Source: Sciscionella sediminilitoris
Lineage (GTDB): Bacteria; Actinomycetota; Actinomycetes; Mycobacteriales; Pseudonocardiaceae
Assembly: GCF_000737195.2 (NCBI RefSeq)
Contig: NZ_JALM01000003.1
Location: 62,001-126,000, forward strand
Direction: 5' to 3'
DNA length: 64,000 bases
The first letter of the stretch is position 1; every line of letters begins with the position of its first letter. Shown here in pieces: positions 32,266 through 40,237 of this stretch. The notes under the pieces are model-generated. The model was not told the origin of the DNA. It made no database searches and saw only the letters and a list, made by a program, of their open reading frames with translations. Both the position numbers and the translations under genes were made by a program.

Positions 32266-32844
32266 ATGCCGGACGAGGGCACGCGGGCGAAACGGGCGGA
32301 TGCCCGGCGCAACAAGGAGACCCTGCTCGACGCGGCCGCCGCGGTCTTCGTCGCCTCGGGCGTGGAGGCTCCGGTGCGCGATATCGCGGCCAGGGCCGGG
32401 GTCGGGGTGGGCACGATCTACCGCCATTTCCCGACCCGGGCGGACCTGATCATCGCGGTCTACCGGCATCAGGTCGAGGCCTGCGCCGAGGCAGGCCCGA
32501 GACTGCTGGCCGATATGGCGAGCCCGCACGCCGCGCTCGCCCAGTGGACGGATCTCTTCGTCGATTTCCTGGTCGCCAAACACGGGCTGGCCGCCGTGCT
32601 GCAGTCCGGCGATCCGGGCTTCGAGGCCCTGCACGCCTATTTCCTGGACCGCCTCCTCCCGGTGTGCGGCCGGTTGCTCGAAGCCGCGGCCGCGGCCGGT
32701 GAGATCCGCCCCGATCTCGAACCCTACGAACTCATGCGCGGTATCGGGAACCTCTGCATCGGTGCGGAGAACGACACGCACTACGACGCGCGTCGGCTGG
32801 TCGGTCTCTTGGTCGAGGGGCTGCGCCTGCCGGGGCCGGGGTGA
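32266..32844 (+). CDS. TetR/AcrR family transcriptional regulator
   Basis: 192 residues. The N-terminal TetR helix-turn-helix is clear (LLDAAAAVFVASGVEAPVRDIAARAGVGVGTIYRHFPTRADL), followed by a helical ligand domain of the TetR_C_33-like, SbtR-type sort (LAQWTDLFVDFL). ATG 32266 follows GAGGAGG-like sequence. It most likely represses the divergent LLM oxidoreductase and itself through the two operators at 32199-32239. Confidence 0.92.
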   Translation: MPDEGTRAKRADARRNKETLLDAAAAVFVASGVEAPVRDIAARAGVGVGTIYRHFPTRADLIIAVYRHQVEACAEAGPRLLADMASPHAALAQWTDLFVDFLVAKHGLAAVLQSGDPGFEALHAYFLDRLLPVCGRLLEAAAAAGEIRPDLEPYELMRGIGNLCIGAENDTHYDARRLVGLLVEGLRLPGPG

Positions 32845-32850
32845 GCGGGT

Positions 32851-34233
32851 TCAGCCGGAGGCGATCCCGAGACGGCGGGACATGTCGGAGCAGAAGATCC
32901 CGTCCGGGTCGGCGGCATCGCGGATCCGGCGCCACTGCGCCAATCGCGGATACATCCGGGCGATCATCGCGGGCGTGGTCCGGGAGTCCTTCGCGAAGTA
33001 CAGCCGCCCTCCCGCATCGAGCACCTGTTCGTCGAGCCGTGCGCAGAACCGGCCGAGCCCGCTTCTCATCGGGAAATCGAGGCTGAGCATATAACCGGGA
33101 TGCGGCCAGGAAAGCGGGGCCGGGCTCGCGGTTCCCATGCGCTTGAACACGTTCAGGAAGGACAGGTGCCCGGAACGCGCGATGGTGCGCACCAGATCGG
33201 CCATCCGCTGCTCGGCCCCGTAGGGCACGGAGAACTGGTACTGGAGGAAACCCGCGCGCCCATAGGCCCGGTTCCACTCGCCGAGCGCGTCCAAGGGGTG
33301 CAGGAACTGGGAAATATTGGCGATCCTGCCGCGCGCGTGCTCGGGGAACATCCGGTGCGCCACCGCGCCCGCCACCCGCGAGGTGAGCCGGTTGACCATT
33401 CCGTTCGGGAAGATGTCCGGCAGCGTGGCCAGCTGCGGTGCGTTGAGCCGCAACGGTTCCCGGCGCAGTTTCGGCGGCAGCTCGTCCAGCCGGGCCAGCG
33501 ATCCGCGGGAGAACGTGGCACGGCCGAGCCGGGCCCCGGTGGAGATCGTGTCCGGCACCGCCGCCGAGTACTCATAGGCCTCGTCGGAGCCGTCGGTCAG
33601 CAGCTCCATGGTCTCGTCGAGGTCCATCGTGCGGTCGTAGTCGGCGAGGAAGTACGCGGTCTCCGTACGTTTCAGCCGCAGTCGCGCGCCCACGATGATC
33701 CCGGTGAGCCCGATCCCGCCCACGGTGGCCCAGAACAGTTCGCTTTCCGGTCCCTCCGGGGTGAGCGTGCGCACCTGTCCATCGGCGGTGAGCAGGTCCA
33801 GGGACAGCACGTGATTGCCGAAACTTCCCGCGCTGTGGTGATTCTTGCCGTGGATGTCATTGGCGATCGCGCCGCCGACCGTGACCTGCCGGGTGCCGGG
33901 GAGCACGGGCACCCACAGCCCATGCGCCAAGGCCGCGCGCATCAGGCGGTCCAGGCTCACTCCGGCGTCCACCTCGGCGAACGCCTCGTCCTCGTCGATC
34001 CGGTGGATCCGGTTCAGCGCGGTCATGTCCACCACGAGGCCACCGGAATTCTGTGCCGGATCCCCGTACGAGCGCCCGAGACCGCGGGCGATCACCCCGC
34101 GCGGCCCCGCACCGCGCACCGCGTTCGCGAGCACGTCGAGCTCCGATGTGGACAGTACTTCGGCGACCGTGCCAGCGGCCCGCCCCCAACCGCTCAGTAC
34201 CCGCCGCCGCGGCGCGATTCCGGAATGTGCCAT
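32851..34233 (-). CDS. dprE1: Decaprenylphospho-beta-D-ribose oxidase DprE1
   Basis: 460-residue FAD-dependent oxidase of arabinan biosynthesis; with DprE2 it epimerises decaprenyl-phospho-ribose to the arabinose donor. Near-continuous conservation with mycobacterial DprE1 includes LGRSYGDPAQNSGGLV, GLWVPVLPGTRQVTVGG, HGKNHHSAGSFGNH, FNVFK-like NVFKRMG and AKDSRTT (K415 equals Mtb K418). The residue matching Mtb Cys387, the covalent target of benzothiazinones, is Ser384 (YMLSLDFP). No dprE2 lies beside it. ATG 34233 is preferred over the TTG at 34242. Confidence 0.93.
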   Translation of the reverse strand: MAHSGIAPRRRVLSGWGRAAGTVAEVLSTSELDVLANAVRGAGPRGVIARGLGRSYGDPAQNSGGLVVDMTALNRIHRIDEDEAFAEVDAGVSLDRLMRAALAHGLWVPVLPGTRQVTVGGAIANDIHGKNHHSAGSFGNHVLSLDLLTADGQVRTLTPEGPESELFWATVGGIGLTGIIVGARLRLKRTETAYFLADYDRTMDLDETMELLTDGSDEAYEYSAAVPDTISTGARLGRATFSRGSLARLDELPPKLRREPLRLNAPQLATLPDIFPNGMVNRLTSRVAGAVAHRMFPEHARGRIANISQFLHPLDALGEWNRAYGRAGFLQYQFSVPYGAEQRMADLVRTIARSGHLSFLNVFKRMGTASPAPLSWPHPGYMLSLDFPMRSGLGRFCARLDEQVLDAGGRLYFAKDSRTTPAMIARMYPRLAQWRRIRDAADPDGIFCSDMSRRLGIASG

Positions 34234-34269
34234 GCGGGACAAGCTAACCGGTGCCCGGTTCGGTCCTGG

Positions 34270-34749
34270 TCAAACTCCGCGGCGCAAGCCGGTGAGGCGC
34301 GCCAGGGCCGCGAATCCGTCCTCGGTGCCCGGCCAGTGCGCACGCACGGCATCGAGACCGGCACGGCGGACGACCCCGCGCAGCACCACCGTGATGATGA
34401 TGGCGTCGTCGGCGTACCCCAGCACGGGTACGAAATCCGGGATCAGGTCGATCGGCAGTGCGAGGTAGCCGAGCAACAGGATCAACCGGACGCGGATCCC
34501 GCGCGCCAGCGTGTCGTCCGCGGCGAGCCCGCGCAGCAACCGCAGCACATCCGGCAGCAGGCGCAGCGCCTCACGCAGTAGACCGCCGCGCGGACGGGCG
34601 ATGAGCAGCGCGAGGACCAGGGCCAGCCAGGCCAGCAGCAGCGCGGCCACGATACCGAGGAGGAGGTCCCACCAGAACGAACCGGTCAGCACATCCGCAG
34701 ACGGTACCGGGAAAAGCCCGTGACCGGCCCGGAGTGCGAGACCGGCCAC
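34270..34749 (-). CDS. DUF1232 (YkvA-like) membrane protein
   Basis: 159 residues. A hydrophobic helix near the N-terminus (LLLGIVAALLLAWLALVLALL) is followed by the DUF1232 core YLALPIDLIPDFVPVLGYADD, which diagnoses the family. Function unknown. GTG 34749 is the first in-frame start after the preceding gene's stop; GTG 34692 (VLTGSFWWDLLLG) would give a more typical membrane protein N-terminus. Neither has a clear Shine-Dalgarno. It lies 36 bases upstream of dprE1 on the same strand. Confidence 0.82.
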   Translation of the reverse strand: MAGLALRAGHGLFPVPSADVLTGSFWWDLLLGIVAALLLAWLALVLALLIARPRGGLLREALRLLPDVLRLLRGLAADDTLARGIRVRLILLLGYLALPIDLIPDFVPVLGYADDAIIITVVLRGVVRRAGLDAVRAHWPGTEDGFAALARLTGLRRGV

Positions 34750-34759
34750 GGACGGGAGA

Positions 34760-35272
34760 TCAGTCCTGGGAGATGGCGGTGAACTGCGGGGAACCGCTCA
34801 GCTCGGTGCCCGGCCAGGCGACCCCGACCGGGGTGTTCGAGGCGTCCGATGGCAGGTGGAACCGCAGTCCGGTCACCTCCGCGGGGCCCGGCTCGGGGCT
34901 GTTCGGGATGAGCACCGCGGAGCTCGCCGAATGGTTCGCGTCGATGGTGACCTGTCCCGGCGTTCCCCCATCGGCCACGGAGCTCTGCACACCGACCGGG
35001 GAACCGAACCGGTCGTAGAAGGCCACACCGTAGGGGGCGCCGCTGAGCGTGCAGTACGTGTTCGCGTCCGCCGCGGTGTAGTGCAAGGTGACTGCGCGGT
35101 GCCCGGACGGTGAGTCCTGGGCCGGGGTCGCGGTGACCCGCACATCCAGGTCCTTGCACAGTTGCGGTTCGGTGCTCGCGCTCGCCGCGGTCGCGGCGAT
35201 TCCGGTCACCCCGCCGACGGCGGCGAGCACGGCGGCAGCGGCGATGGTCCTGCGAACGGCGTTTCCGGTCAT
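34760..35272 (-). CDS. Secreted DUF4232 domain protein
   Basis: 170 residues. Signal peptide (RRTIAAAAVLAAVGGVTGIAATAASA) then a DUF4232 domain with two cysteines (PQLCKDLDV and NTYCTLSGAPYGVAFYD) that probably form a disulfide. DUF4232 proteins are common in actinobacterial secretomes and of unknown function. ATG 35272 fits the signal peptide start. The 174 bases upstream contain a short tandem repeat and no evident gene. Confidence 0.85.
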   Translation of the reverse strand: MTGNAVRRTIAAAAVLAAVGGVTGIAATAASASTEPQLCKDLDVRVTATPAQDSPSGHRAVTLHYTAADANTYCTLSGAPYGVAFYDRFGSPVGVQSSVADGGTPGQVTIDANHSASSAVLIPNSPEPGPAEVTGLRFHLPSDASNTPVGVAWPGTELSGSPQFTAISQD

Positions 35273-35412
35273 CGTGTCTTTCCCTCTCAGTCGCGCACCG
35301 GCCCCGAACCGGTGCGTGGTGAGGTTGGTGGGTAATTCACCGAACCTGATTTCACCCCGTCAGACGCTCGCCGTGGCGGGTTCGTGCATCCGCTATGGGC
35401 TACCGCACTGCC

Positions 35413-35436
35413 AAGCAACCACCGAAGCAACCACCA
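35413..35436. repeat. Two tandem 12-base units
   Basis: AAGCAACCACCG followed by AAGCAACCACCA, 11 of 12 identical, in the gap between the DUF4232 gene and the GlxA-type regulator. No function is evident; it may be a small slippage duplication. Confidence 0.4.
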
Positions 35437-35446
35437 CTGGCCGTGC

Positions 35447-36388
35447 TCACTGAAAGCTGCGCCGGTAGCTCTGCGGGCTGACTCCGGTGGTGCGCTTGAA
35501 CCGGTCCCGGAACGCGGTCGGGGAACCGAATCCGACCTGTGCGCCGATGCGTTCGATGCCGTGCCCGGTGGTCTCCAGCAGGTGCTGGGCGCGCCGGATG
35601 CGGGCGCGGTGCAGCCATTGCAGCGGGCTGGTCCCGGTCTGCTCGCGGAATCGGCGGATGAGCGTACGGCTGCTGAGCCCGGCGTGTTCGGCGATGTCGG
35701 TGAGGGTGAGCGGGCGATGCAGGTTGTCCCGCAGCCAGTCGAGCAGCGGCTCGGTGGCCGATCCCTTGGGAGTCGGCACCAGGGTGTGGTCGTGCACGAT
35801 GAACTGGGCCTGCCCGCCCTCGCGTTCGAGCGGCATGACGGCGAGCCGGGCCGCGTTGGCCGCCACCGCGGATCCGTAGTCCCGCCGGATCAGGTGCAGG
35901 CACAGATCGAGCCCGGCCGCGGCGCCCGCGGAGGCGAGGATCTGCCCGTTGTCCACGTAGAGCACATCCGGATCGAGCTCGACCTCCGGATAGGCCGCCG
36001 CGAACGCTTCGGCCGCGGCCCAGTGGGTGGTGGCGCGCAGCCCGTCGAGCAGCCCGGTCGCGGCGAGCGGGAAGGCACCGGTGCAGATCGAGGCGATCCG
36101 GGTGCCGTGCGCCGCGGCCGCGCGCAGTGCCCCGGAAACGGCAGGTGCGAGTGGTCCGGGCGCGGCGACCCCGGGCACGATCACCGTGTCGGCGTCCTCG
36201 AGTCCGTCGAGCCCCCACGGCGCGCGCAGGGCGAATGTCCCGGCGTCCACCTCGGGCCGTTCGGCGCAGATCCGCACCTGGTAGCCGGGCCGCCCATCGG
36301 GAAGCAGGGTGCGCCCGAAGGTCTCGATCGGCGTCGCGAGATCGAACGGGATCACCTGGTCGATGGCGAGAACGGCGACGGTGTGCAT
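35447..36388 (-). CDS. GlxA family regulator (DJ-1/PfpI domain plus AraC HTH)
   Basis: 313 residues. N-terminal DJ-1/PfpI-like domain with the nucleophile-elbow cysteine in ASICTGAFPLAATGLLDG, and a C-terminal AraC/XylS helix-turn-helix (LTDIAEHAGLSSRTLIRRFREQTG, then IGAQVGFGSPTAFRDRFKRTTG). ATG 36388 lies six bases after TACATT, so the transcript may be leaderless. It is divergent from a second DJ-1 family gene and probably activates it through TGGCGAT repeats. Confidence 0.9.
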   Translation of the reverse strand: MHTVAVLAIDQVIPFDLATPIETFGRTLLPDGRPGYQVRICAERPEVDAGTFALRAPWGLDGLEDADTVIVPGVAAPGPLAPAVSGALRAAAAHGTRIASICTGAFPLAATGLLDGLRATTHWAAAEAFAAAYPEVELDPDVLYVDNGQILASAGAAAGLDLCLHLIRRDYGSAVAANAARLAVMPLEREGGQAQFIVHDHTLVPTPKGSATEPLLDWLRDNLHRPLTLTDIAEHAGLSSRTLIRRFREQTGTSPLQWLHRARIRRAQHLLETTGHGIERIGAQVGFGSPTAFRDRFKRTTGVSPQSYRRSFQ

Positions 36389-36394
36389 GTCCGG

Positions 36395-36400
36395 AATGTA
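36395..36400 (-). promoter_or_regulatory. -10 box of the GlxA-type regulator gene
   Basis: TACATT on the minus strand, ending six bases before the ATG. No Shine-Dalgarno is present, consistent with a leaderless mRNA. Confidence 0.4.
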
Positions 36401-36458
36401 GCGCATCGCACTCCGCGGATGCGGCCCGATAGCCCTATTGAGCTGGGATTTCACTGGC

Positions 36459-36486
36459 TGGCGATTTTCCGTTGACAGATGGCGAT
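36459..36486. promoter_or_regulatory. Direct repeats TGGCGAT, candidate AraC-type operator
   Basis: TGGCGAT at 36459-36465 and 36480-36486, 21 bases apart (two helical turns), upstream of the -10 box at 36518. AraC family activators bind such direct repeats just upstream of the target promoter; the divergent GlxA-type protein is the natural candidate. Confidence 0.5.
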
Positions 36487-36517
36487 CACGCCACTGTCCT
36501 GGCCGGTCCGCGCGCCC

Positions 36518-36523
36518 TAGCGT
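36518..36523 (+). promoter_or_regulatory. -10 box of the DJ-1 family gene
   Basis: TAGCGT ends seven bases before the ATG at 36531, with no Shine-Dalgarno. A leaderless transcript is likely. Confidence 0.4.
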
Positions 36524-36530
36524 TCCGGGC

Positions 36531-37199
36531 ATGCACAGTCAGGTCATCTTGTTCGACGGCTTCGATCCGCTCGATGCCCTCGCTCCGTTCGAGGTGTTGT
36601 CCGCCGGAGCCACGGCCTCCGGCGGACTGCTCACCGTGGAACTGGTCTCCGCCGAGGGACCGCGGGAGGTGGTCAGCGGGGTCGGCGGGGTGTCGCTGCG
36701 CGCGAACGCCGCACTCGATCCGCACCGCGCCGGTCTGCTCGTGGTGCCCGGGGCAGCGGGCCGGATCGCAGACGACGACCACGACACCGCCGAGGAAACC
36801 GGGGACACGATTCCCGTGCTGCTCGGGCGAACCCTGAACACCGCGCTTCCCGGGCTGCTCGGCGAGGCGATGGCGGATCCGGAGCTGACCGTGACCACGG
36901 TCTGCGGTGGTTCGCTGCTGCTCGCCATGGCCGGCCTCCTCGAAGGCAGGCACGCCACCACCCATCACCTGGGCATGGATTTCCTGGACGCCACCGGTGC
37001 CGAGGCGGTGGCAGCCCGGGTGGTCGACGACGGGGATGTGGTCAGCGCCGCGGGGCTCACCTCCGGGCTCGATCTCGGACTGCACCTGCTGGAGCGCGAG
37101 CTCGGCCCGCGGGTGGCGCACGCGGTGGAGCAGCTGTTCGCCCACGAGCGCCGGGGCATCGTCTGGCGCGCCACCGGCCCCGTCCCGGCCACATTCTGA
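36531..37199 (+). CDS. DJ-1/PfpI family protein
   Basis: 222 residues of the class I glutamine amidotransferase-like fold. FDGFDPLDALAPFEVL at the start and the elbow TTVCGGSLLLAMAGLLEGRHATTHH are characteristic of isonitrile hydratase/ThiJ-type members. The elbow cysteine is present, so an enzymatic role is possible. It is divergent from a GlxA-type regulator with related sensor domain and begins a run of four small genes. The longer frame to 36438 overlaps the promoter. Confidence 0.88.
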   Translation: MHSQVILFDGFDPLDALAPFEVLSAGATASGGLLTVELVSAEGPREVVSGVGGVSLRANAALDPHRAGLLVVPGAAGRIADDDHDTAEETGDTIPVLLGRTLNTALPGLLGEAMADPELTVTTVCGGSLLLAMAGLLEGRHATTHHLGMDFLDATGAEAVAARVVDDGDVVSAAGLTSGLDLGLHLLERELGPRVAHAVEQLFAHERRGIVWRATGPVPATF

Positions 37200-37224
37200 G
37201 CAACGACCGGAGGAAGGCAAACGC

Positions 37225-37527
37225 ATGAATCCCACTGGTATCTGGGACCTGTCGATCAGCACCCCGATCGGGACACTCGAGCCCGTACTCGAACTGCGCG
37301 AGGAACAGGGCACCGTGGTCGGCACCGCGAGCGGGACCGGCGAGGAGATCCCGTTACGGGATCTCAGCGTCACGCAGAACCGGCTGACCTGGCACCAGTC
37401 CATCCGCAAACCCTTGCGGCTCAACCTGTTCTTCGACATGACCGTGGACGGCGATGTCATGACCGGCACCTCGAAGGCCGGACGGCTGCCCGCGAGCACG
37501 GTGACCGGGCGACGGCGGGGTGCCTGA
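37225..37527 (+). CDS. Conserved hypothetical protein, about 100 residues
   Basis: 100 residues, predicted all-beta and soluble: GIWDLSISTPIGTLEPVLEL, VVGTASG, LTWHQSIRKPLRLNLFF and VDGDVMTGTSKAGRLPASTVTG. The W-TPIG and GD-MTG-AG-LP pattern recurs in actinobacterial and fungal proteins of unknown function, probably a small lipocalin-like barrel. A strong Shine-Dalgarno GGAGGAAGG precedes ATG 37225. It overlaps the next gene by eight bases. Confidence 0.8.
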   Translation: MNPTGIWDLSISTPIGTLEPVLELREEQGTVVGTASGTGEEIPLRDLSVTQNRLTWHQSIRKPLRLNLFFDMTVDGDVMTGTSKAGRLPASTVTGRRRGA

Positions 37528-37951
37528 GGTGTCGAAGGTGCTGCTCTCCCTGCACGTGCTCGCCGCGGTGCTGGCGGTCGGCCCGGTCGCGGTCGCGGCG
37601 AGCATGTTCCCCGCCGCGCTGCGCAAAGCCGACGGCGAGCTCGGCACGGTGCGGCTGCTGCACCGCATCTGCCGAGTCTACGCGGTGGTCGGCGTCGCGG
37701 TGCCGTTGTTCGGCCTGGCCACGGCGAGCAGCCTCGGCGTGCTCGGCGACACCTGGCTGATCGTCTCCATCGCCCTGACCGCCGTGGCCGCGGTGCTGCT
37801 CGCCTTCGTGATCCTGCCGGGGCAACAGGGACTGCTCGCCGGTACCGGGGCCGGGAAGCCACTGGCGATGACGACCGGACTGTTCAACCTGCTGTGGGCC
37901 GCGGTCACCGTGCTGATGATCGTGCGCCCCGGCTCGACCACGGGAGTGTGA
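37520..37951 (+). CDS. Four-helix integral membrane protein (DUF2269-like)
   Basis: 143 residues with four hydrophobic helices: VLLSLHVLAAVLAVGPVAVA, VVGVAVPLFGLATASSLG, LIVSIALTAVAAVLLAFVIL and a last one before RPGSTTGV. The HVLA...GP opening resembles DUF2269 membrane proteins. Function unknown. GTG 37520 overlaps the previous gene; GTG 37529 is also possible. The stop is two bases before the next GTG, so it is translated in an operon. Confidence 0.75.
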   Translation: MPEVSKVLLSLHVLAAVLAVGPVAVAASMFPAALRKADGELGTVRLLHRICRVYAVVGVAVPLFGLATASSLGVLGDTWLIVSIALTAVAAVLLAFVILPGQQGLLAGTGAGKPLAMTTGLFNLLWAAVTVLMIVRPGSTTGV

Positions 37952-37952
37952 A

Positions 37953-38219
37953 GTGGACGATCTGCGCCTGTTGCGCATCGCAGCGCTCGCCGAGCTGATC
38001 TCGCTCGCCCTGTTGCTGGCCAACCTCGTGACGATCCACCTGCCCGCGATCTCCTCGCTGACCGGGCCGGTGCACGGCTGCTGCTATCTGTTCGCGATCG
38101 GCGTCTGCTGGCGGCATCCGCGGGCGAGCAGCACGGACAAGGGGATCGTGCTGCTGCCCGCGGCAGGCGGGCTGCTGGTGCTGCGCAGGCTGGGCAGGCC
38201 CGCCGGGACGAGCGGTTAA
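37953..38219 (+). CDS. DUF3817-like small membrane protein
   Basis: 88 residues. LRIAALAELISLALLLANLV and SLTGPVHGCCYLFAIGVCW match the DUF3817 pattern (early helix with glutamate, then GP-HG helix). Function unknown. It starts directly after the previous stop, and its stop overlaps the convergent phosphotriesterase-like gene by four bases. Confidence 0.75.
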   Translation: MDDLRLLRIAALAELISLALLLANLVTIHLPAISSLTGPVHGCCYLFAIGVCWRHPRASSTDKGIVLLPAAGGLLVLRRLGRPAGTSG

Positions 38220-39235
38220 CCGGCCAGCATCCGCGCCGGGTTCTCCCGGAGGAACCGCTCCACGTGTTCGATGCCTTGTGCGGCAAGCATTTCGGCGAAC
38301 ACCGAGGGAACGAAGAGGAATCCGTTGCCGCCGTTGCCGGTCCACATCTGCTTGAGGAACAGGTCGTGGCTGAGCAGGATCCGTTCGCCGTGCCCGGCGC
38401 GCACGAGCTCGGCGATGGCCTCGGCGCTCGCCAGCGGACCGGGCGCGGTTCCCTCGTGCGGGAAGGTGATGTCCATCCCGAGCATGTCGAATTCGAGCCA
38501 TACCCCGCGATCGGCGATCGCGCGCTGATAGGCGCGGTCCTGCCCGGAGGGGTCCATGTGCGCGAGCACGATCCGGTCCGGCGCCACCCCGACCTGGTCG
38601 ATGAGCAGATCCAGCACCTCGTGCCCGCGGCGTTGCCAGCCGGGCAGGTGCACCATCAGCGGGATGCGCGGATGGTCGAGCTGGGCCAGGCCCGCCGCGC
38701 GCAGCGAGGCCGCCTCGGCCGCGGTGAAGTCCGGGGAAACCCCGATCTCACCGATGATCCCGGGCAGCACCCCGGCCACGCCCTCATCGAGTTCGGCACT
38801 GATCGCCGTGGCCTGTTCCTCGGCCGTGGCACCGATCCTGGCCCCCTCGAACTTCTCCAGGTAGGCGCCGCAGCCCATGACCACATGCACCCCGGAACGG
38901 CGGGAGACCTCCACCAGCCGCGCGGGATTGCGCCCGATGGCCGCGCTGGAGGTGACGTCCACGATGGTGCGCCCGCCGAGCGCGGCGAACGCGCCGACCT
39001 CGCCGAGCACCTCCCCGACCGGTTTGGCCGCGAGATTGTCCGCGCAGCAGTAGGGATCGTGGCGCAGCGCCCAGGCCCGCGCCGCGCTGACCGGTTCCCC
39101 GGCGAGCGGCGCGGAGAACGGATAGCTCGGCGCGTCGAGCACCCCGGAGAGGTCGTTGAACAGGTGCTCGTGCGGCAGCACGATCCCGAGTTCGCTCGCG
39201 GGCACCATCCCGGTGACGGTGCGCACCTCGTTCAT
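38216..39235 (-). CDS. Phosphotriesterase-family metal-dependent hydrolase
   Basis: 339 residues, binuclear-metal TIM barrel: HxH in LPHEHLF, bridging acidic residue probably Glu in GIIGEIGVSP (a carboxylated lysine in true phosphotriesterases), histidines in LMVHLPGW and VLAHMDPS, and aspartate in LLSHDLF. The family includes lactonases and unknown hydrolases; organophosphates are unlikely to be the natural substrate. ATG 39235 overlaps the transporter stop (ATGA). It is the last gene of an operon under the LacI-type sites at 41006. Confidence 0.87.
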   Translation of the reverse strand: MNEVRTVTGMVPASELGIVLPHEHLFNDLSGVLDAPSYPFSAPLAGEPVSAARAWALRHDPYCCADNLAAKPVGEVLGEVGAFAALGGRTIVDVTSSAAIGRNPARLVEVSRRSGVHVVMGCGAYLEKFEGARIGATAEEQATAISAELDEGVAGVLPGIIGEIGVSPDFTAAEAASLRAAGLAQLDHPRIPLMVHLPGWQRRGHEVLDLLIDQVGVAPDRIVLAHMDPSGQDRAYQRAIADRGVWLEFDMLGMDITFPHEGTAPGPLASAEAIAELVRAGHGERILLSHDLFLKQMWTGNGGNGFLFVPSVFAEMLAAQGIEHVERFLRENPARMLAG

Positions 39236-40227
39236 GACGACTCCTTTCTGCGTGAGGGAAGCATGCCGATCCCGGCGGCGACGAGCGCGAGCACCGTGCC
39301 GAGCACGGTGACCAGGTGCACCGGCTGCCCCACCGAGGGAACGGCGAGGTCGAGCAGCAGCGAGCCGACGAGCTGACCGGCCACCGAGGCAAGGCCGAGC
39401 AACAGCAGCCCGAGCCCGCGCACCAGCAGGGCCATGAGCGCGATCGAGGCGAGCCCGAGCACCCCGCCGAGATACATCCACCAGGTCCCCGGCAGCGAGA
39501 ACGTGGCCGATCCGGTGCCGATCCGGATCAGCAGCCCGATGCCGAGCACGATGAACCCGACCAGGAAGTTCACCCCGATCGAGACCAGCACCGAACCCGT
39601 GCCGCGCGCGACCGCGGCATTGCCCGCCGGTTGCCAGCCCGCGAGCAGGCCCGCGGCGAACGGCAGCACGGCCAGCGCGATCGCGCCCGGAACATGGAAA
39701 CTCGGCGAGATCGCCACGGCGGTCGCGATGATCGCGAGCACGGCACCGCAGGCGCGGGCCACCGAGATCGGCTGCTGCACGGTCGCGGTCACCCCGATCC
39801 GGTCGCAGACCACACCCGAGATGATCATCCCGGAGATCAGGGCGATCTGGAACACGGCGACCCCGAGCGCGCCGACCGAGATGCCCTCGGAGAGCACCAC
39901 GGCGGCCCCGCAGAGCCCGGCGAGGTAGTTCCACCAGCCGATTCCGCCGCTGCGGATCAGCGAGGGGATGCGCAGTGCCTGGCGGCGGGTGCTCGGCCGG
40001 GCGAAGATCACCACGATCATCAGCACCAGTCCGCTGCCGAAGGAGATCACGGCGGCACTGTTCCCGTCCCCGACGGCCTTGCCGAGCGCGCCGTTGACGG
40101 CCGACTGCATGGGACTGAGCATTCCGGCGAGCACGGTGGCCACCACGAGCAGCGCGGTGGTCGCCCCGCGGGCGAGCTTGCGCGGAGCAGGGGCAGGCAC
40201 GGCAGCCGTTGACGTTGCCTTGGTCAT
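39232..40227 (-). CDS. DMT family transporter (YdcZ/DUF606 tandem)
   Basis: 331 residues with about ten helices in two YdcZ-like halves, each beginning with a small-residue helix (LAGMLSPMQSAVNGALG and LAGWQPAGNAAVARGTGS). The alignment of both halves indicates internal duplication. It probably imports or exports a small metabolite used by the co-transcribed hydrolase and GATase-like protein. It follows the GATase-like gene by 10 bases. Confidence 0.85.
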   Translation of the reverse strand: MTKATSTAAVPAPAPRKLARGATTALLVVATVLAGMLSPMQSAVNGALGKAVGDGNSAAVISFGSGLVLMIVVIFARPSTRRQALRIPSLIRSGGIGWWNYLAGLCGAAVVLSEGISVGALGVAVFQIALISGMIISGVVCDRIGVTATVQQPISVARACGAVLAIIATAVAISPSFHVPGAIALAVLPFAAGLLAGWQPAGNAAVARGTGSVLVSIGVNFLVGFIVLGIGLLIRIGTGSATFSLPGTWWMYLGGVLGLASIALMALLVRGLGLLLLGLASVAGQLVGSLLLDLAVPSVGQPVHLVTVLGTVLALVAAGIGMLPSRRKESS

Positions 40228-40237
40228 GTCGCGCTCC

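Noticed and set aside
35413-35436. Tandem 12-base repeat as a regulatory array
   Set aside because: Only two imperfect units, not matched elsewhere near the flanking promoters; recorded as a small repeat only.
38216-39235. Organophosphate-degrading phosphotriesterase
   Set aside because: The bridging lysine position appears to be glutamate and the context is a metabolite operon, so a lactonase-like or unknown hydrolase is more likely.
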